DNA of 7,375 bases from Verrucomicrobiota bacterium (GTDB lineage: Bacteria; Verrucomicrobiota; Verrucomicrobiia; Limisphaerales; CAZBKV01): assembly GCA_021160185.1 (NCBI GenBank), contig JAGHDA010000219.1, forward strand, positions 1 through 7,375, in the 5' to 3' direction. Position numbers and translations under genes: made by a program. Under the pieces are notes generated by a model. That model was not told where the DNA came from. It ran no database searches and saw only the letters and a list, made by a program, of their open reading frames with translations. Every line of letters starts with the position of its first letter. Position 1 is the stretch's first letter. Shown piece after piece: positions 5,711 to 7,375 of the stretch.

Positions 5711-7375
5711 ATGGAAAACGAGCATAAGAAGCGGCTTGCCGAAGCCAACGAGGAAGCGGCCCGACGCGCCGAGATCGCCAAAGGAGCCGCGGAAAGCGGC
5801 CCATGGGGGCTACCCCGGCGGGATTTTCTCAAACGCGCGGTGTTGGGCTCGGTCTCCCTCGCGACAGCCGCGCCCTGGATGCAAGAGGTCCTCGCCGGAG
5901 ACGGTCAGGTCCGACTCGCCCCACAACACTTTATCCCGGTCGAAAAGCATCTTCCCCCCGAGTGGATCCGAGTTCTCTTCGAGAAAGGCGAGCCGGAGTG
6001 GTTTTCCGGCAAGCAGCTCGACGTAGTGGGCATGCCCGTCGGCGGAGTCTGCGCCGGCCAGGTTTACCTGCTGGGCGACGGGCGGCTGGGGTGCTGGGAC
6101 ATCTTCAACCAGAACTTCAACACCGGCTACGGCGCGGTGAATTGGAAGGAAGGCCGCGGTCCGGAGTGGAAGGTTCGAGGCGGCAAGCTCATCTACGAGC
6201 GCCCCGTCCGGCAGGGATTCGCCATCGAGGCGCGGGCGGGCGGGCGAATCGTCCGGCGCACGCTGGATCGGGAAGGCTTTCCGAACGTGCGGTTCCGCGG
6301 CGAATACCCCATCGGCCGCGTGGAATACCCCGATCCGGCCTTGCCGGTCCGGGTAAGCCTGGAGGCCTTCTCGCCGTTCATTCCGCTGGACGCGAAAAAC
6401 TCTTCCTTCCCAGCCGTGTTGCTGGGCTACACCGTGTCCAACCCCGGAGAGACCGAGGCCGAAATTGCCCTGGTCGGCTGGCTCTCCAACAGCGTCTGTT
6501 ATTACAGCGCCTCCAGCTACGGCAAACTCCTGGAGAAAACTTCCCGTCTTGTGAGCCGGGACGGGTGGGCCGGAGCGACGCTCTCGGCGCGCTGGAAAGC
6601 CGGCGCGGCCGCGCCGCGCCCGCCGGAGGTCTTCGCCGATTTTGAAGGCAAGGACTACGGAGACTGGCGCGCGGAAGGCAAGGCGTTCGGCAAAGGCCCC
6701 GCCCGCGGAACCCTTCCAAATCAACAGCCTGTTTCCGGGTTCCAGGGCAAAGGTCTGGTCAACTCCTTCCTCGGCGGCGACGCCCCCACGGGGCGGCTCG
6801 TCTCGCCCCAGTTCGTCATACGCCGGCCCTACATCAGTTTCCTGATCGGCGGGGGCGCTGACTCGGACAAAACCTGCATGAAGCTGTTGGTTGACGGGAA
6901 AACGGTCCGCTCAGCCTCCGGGGCGAACCGCGAACGCCTCCGTCCCCAAAACTGGGATGTCTCTGAATTCCTTGGCAAGCGCGCCCATTTAGAAATCGTA
7001 GACCAAGCCTCCGGACCGTGGGGGCACATCAACGTGGACCGGATCGAATTCCGCGACACGCCGGCGGGCGTGAGCGAGGAGACCTTGCCGCGAGAAGCCG
7101 ACTTCGGCGAGATGGGGGTCTACGCGCTCGGCGGGGGGCGGATCGAGACGTTCGACCGCCTGCCCGGCGAAGCGACCGCCATCGAGGAGCTGTTCGCCCC
7201 TAAACCCGCCGGATTGGGGCCGAAGGGCTCCGGCGCCACGGTGCGCCTGCGCGCCCGGCTTCGACCGGGAGAAACGCGGACATTCTGGTTCGCCGTGGCA
7301 TGGCACATGCCGAACATGTATCGGGGGGGCCGGTGGGTGGGCAACCACTACGCCCGGCTCTTCCAGGGCTGCGAA
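5711..7375 (+). CDS. Tat-exported GH116 (GBA2-like) glycoside hydrolase, N-terminal part, with an inserted DFEG/DYGDW module
   Basis: The frame is open for exactly 555 codons to the right edge. Residues 1-34 are a charged, Lys/Glu/Ala-rich n-region. PRRDFLKRA (35-43) plus AVLGSVSLATAAPW is a twin-arginine signal. From VVGMPVGGVCAGQVYLLGDG (105-124) and LGCWDIFNQN the protein follows the GH116 / bile-acid beta-glucosidase 2 N-terminal domain. This continues through RVSLEAFSPFIPLD and LLGYTVSNPGE to about 303, and resumes at about 450 to TFWFAVAWHMPNMY...GNHYARLF at the edge. Residues about 304-449 (EVFADFEGKDYGDW, ARGTLPNQQPVSGFQGKGLV, LVSPQFVI, YISFLIGGG, MKLLVDGK, IVDQASGPWGHINVD) form a separate beta-rich module of the kind seen, to my memory, at the C-terminus of GH32-like enzymes in Planctomycetes and relatives. 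The catalytic (alpha/alpha)6 domain lies beyond the window, so activity cannot be judged. Start supported by AAGGAG at 9 nt. Confidence 0.85.
   Translation, partial: MENEHKKRLAEANEEAARRAEIAKGAAESGPWGLPRRDFLKRAVLGSVSLATAAPWMQEVLAGDGQVRLAPQHFIPVEKHLPPEWIRVLFEKGEPEWFSGKQLDVVGMPVGGVCAGQVYLLGDGRLGCWDIFNQNFNTGYGAVNWKEGRGPEWKVRGGKLIYERPVRQGFAIEARAGGRIVRRTLDREGFPNVRFRGEYPIGRVEYPDPALPVRVSLEAFSPFIPLDAKNSSFPAVLLGYTVSNPGETEAEIALVGWLSNSVCYYSASSYGKLLEKTSRLVSRDGWAGATLSARWKAGAAAPRPPEVFADFEGKDYGDWRAEGKAFGKGPARGTLPNQQPVSGFQGKGLVNSFLGGDAPTGRLVSPQFVIRRPYISFLIGGGADSDKTCMKLLVDGKTVRSASGANRERLRPQNWDVSEFLGKRAHLEIVDQASGPWGHINVDRIEFRDTPAGVSEETLPREADFGEMGVYALGGGRIETFDRLPGEATAIEELFAPKPAGLGPKGSGATVRLRARLRPGETRTFWFAVAWHMPNMYRGGRWVGNHYARLFQGCE

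Noticed and set aside
4123..5832. 569-codon open frame on the minus strand opposite the DUF1080 gene
   Set aside because: It is antisense to a clearly homologous gene, has Arg/Ala/Pro-rich composition and no motifs, and crosses the hairpin and two gene boundaries. It is an open frame produced by high GC.
5803..6724. Open frames on both strands (280 and 304 codons) over the GH116-type gene
   Set aside because: The frame starting at 5711 carries the Shine-Dalgarno, Tat motif and GH116 motifs and stays open to the edge; the others are composition shadows.

Overview
The window reads as chromosomal DNA of a high-GC, carbohydrate-degrading environmental bacterium, most likely Verrucomicrobiota (Limisphaerales/Pedosphaera-like), with Planctomycetota as the main alternative. 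This is inferred from LVIVD-repeat secreted proteins, a C-terminal module ending in a QRFYRA-type motif, a two-domain DUF1080 (3-keto-disaccharide hydrolase family) protein, and a Tat-exported GH116-type protein carrying a 'DFEG.DYGDW' module. No marker gene is present, so the phylum is inference.

Layout. (1) 1-822, minus strand: the 5' part of a secreted gene (signal peptide, pre-peptidase C-terminal (PPC) domain, LVIVD repeats) that runs off the left edge. (2) 928-1588: a gene graveyard. It holds the 3' end of a second LVIVD-type gene (928 to about 1230, minus), a scrap of one transposase on plus (about 1237-1320) and a scrap of a different, IS3-type transposase on minus (about 1331-1588). 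(3) 1644-4159, minus: a two-gene operon of Xaa-Pro aminopeptidase (M24B) followed by an HtrA/Deg-like serine protease, overlapping by 4 nt (TTGA). (4) 4160-4386: a divergent intergenic region. (5) 4387-5571, plus: a secreted protein with two DUF1080 domains, followed by a strong GC hairpin (5587-5621). (6) 5711-7375, plus: a Tat-exported GH116 (GBA2-like) protein whose N-terminal domain is split by an inserted beta-rich module; it runs off the right edge.

Functionally, the right half looks like extracytoplasmic sugar/glycoside processing and the minus-strand operon like protein quality control and peptide turnover. The LVIVD genes are surface or secreted proteins of unknown role in a segment disturbed by transposition. 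Both edge genes are open to the window boundary. I see no complete novel system. The most unusual items are the domain-in-domain GH116 architecture, the three-piece transposon/LVIVD scar and the possibly leaderless DUF1080 transcript.
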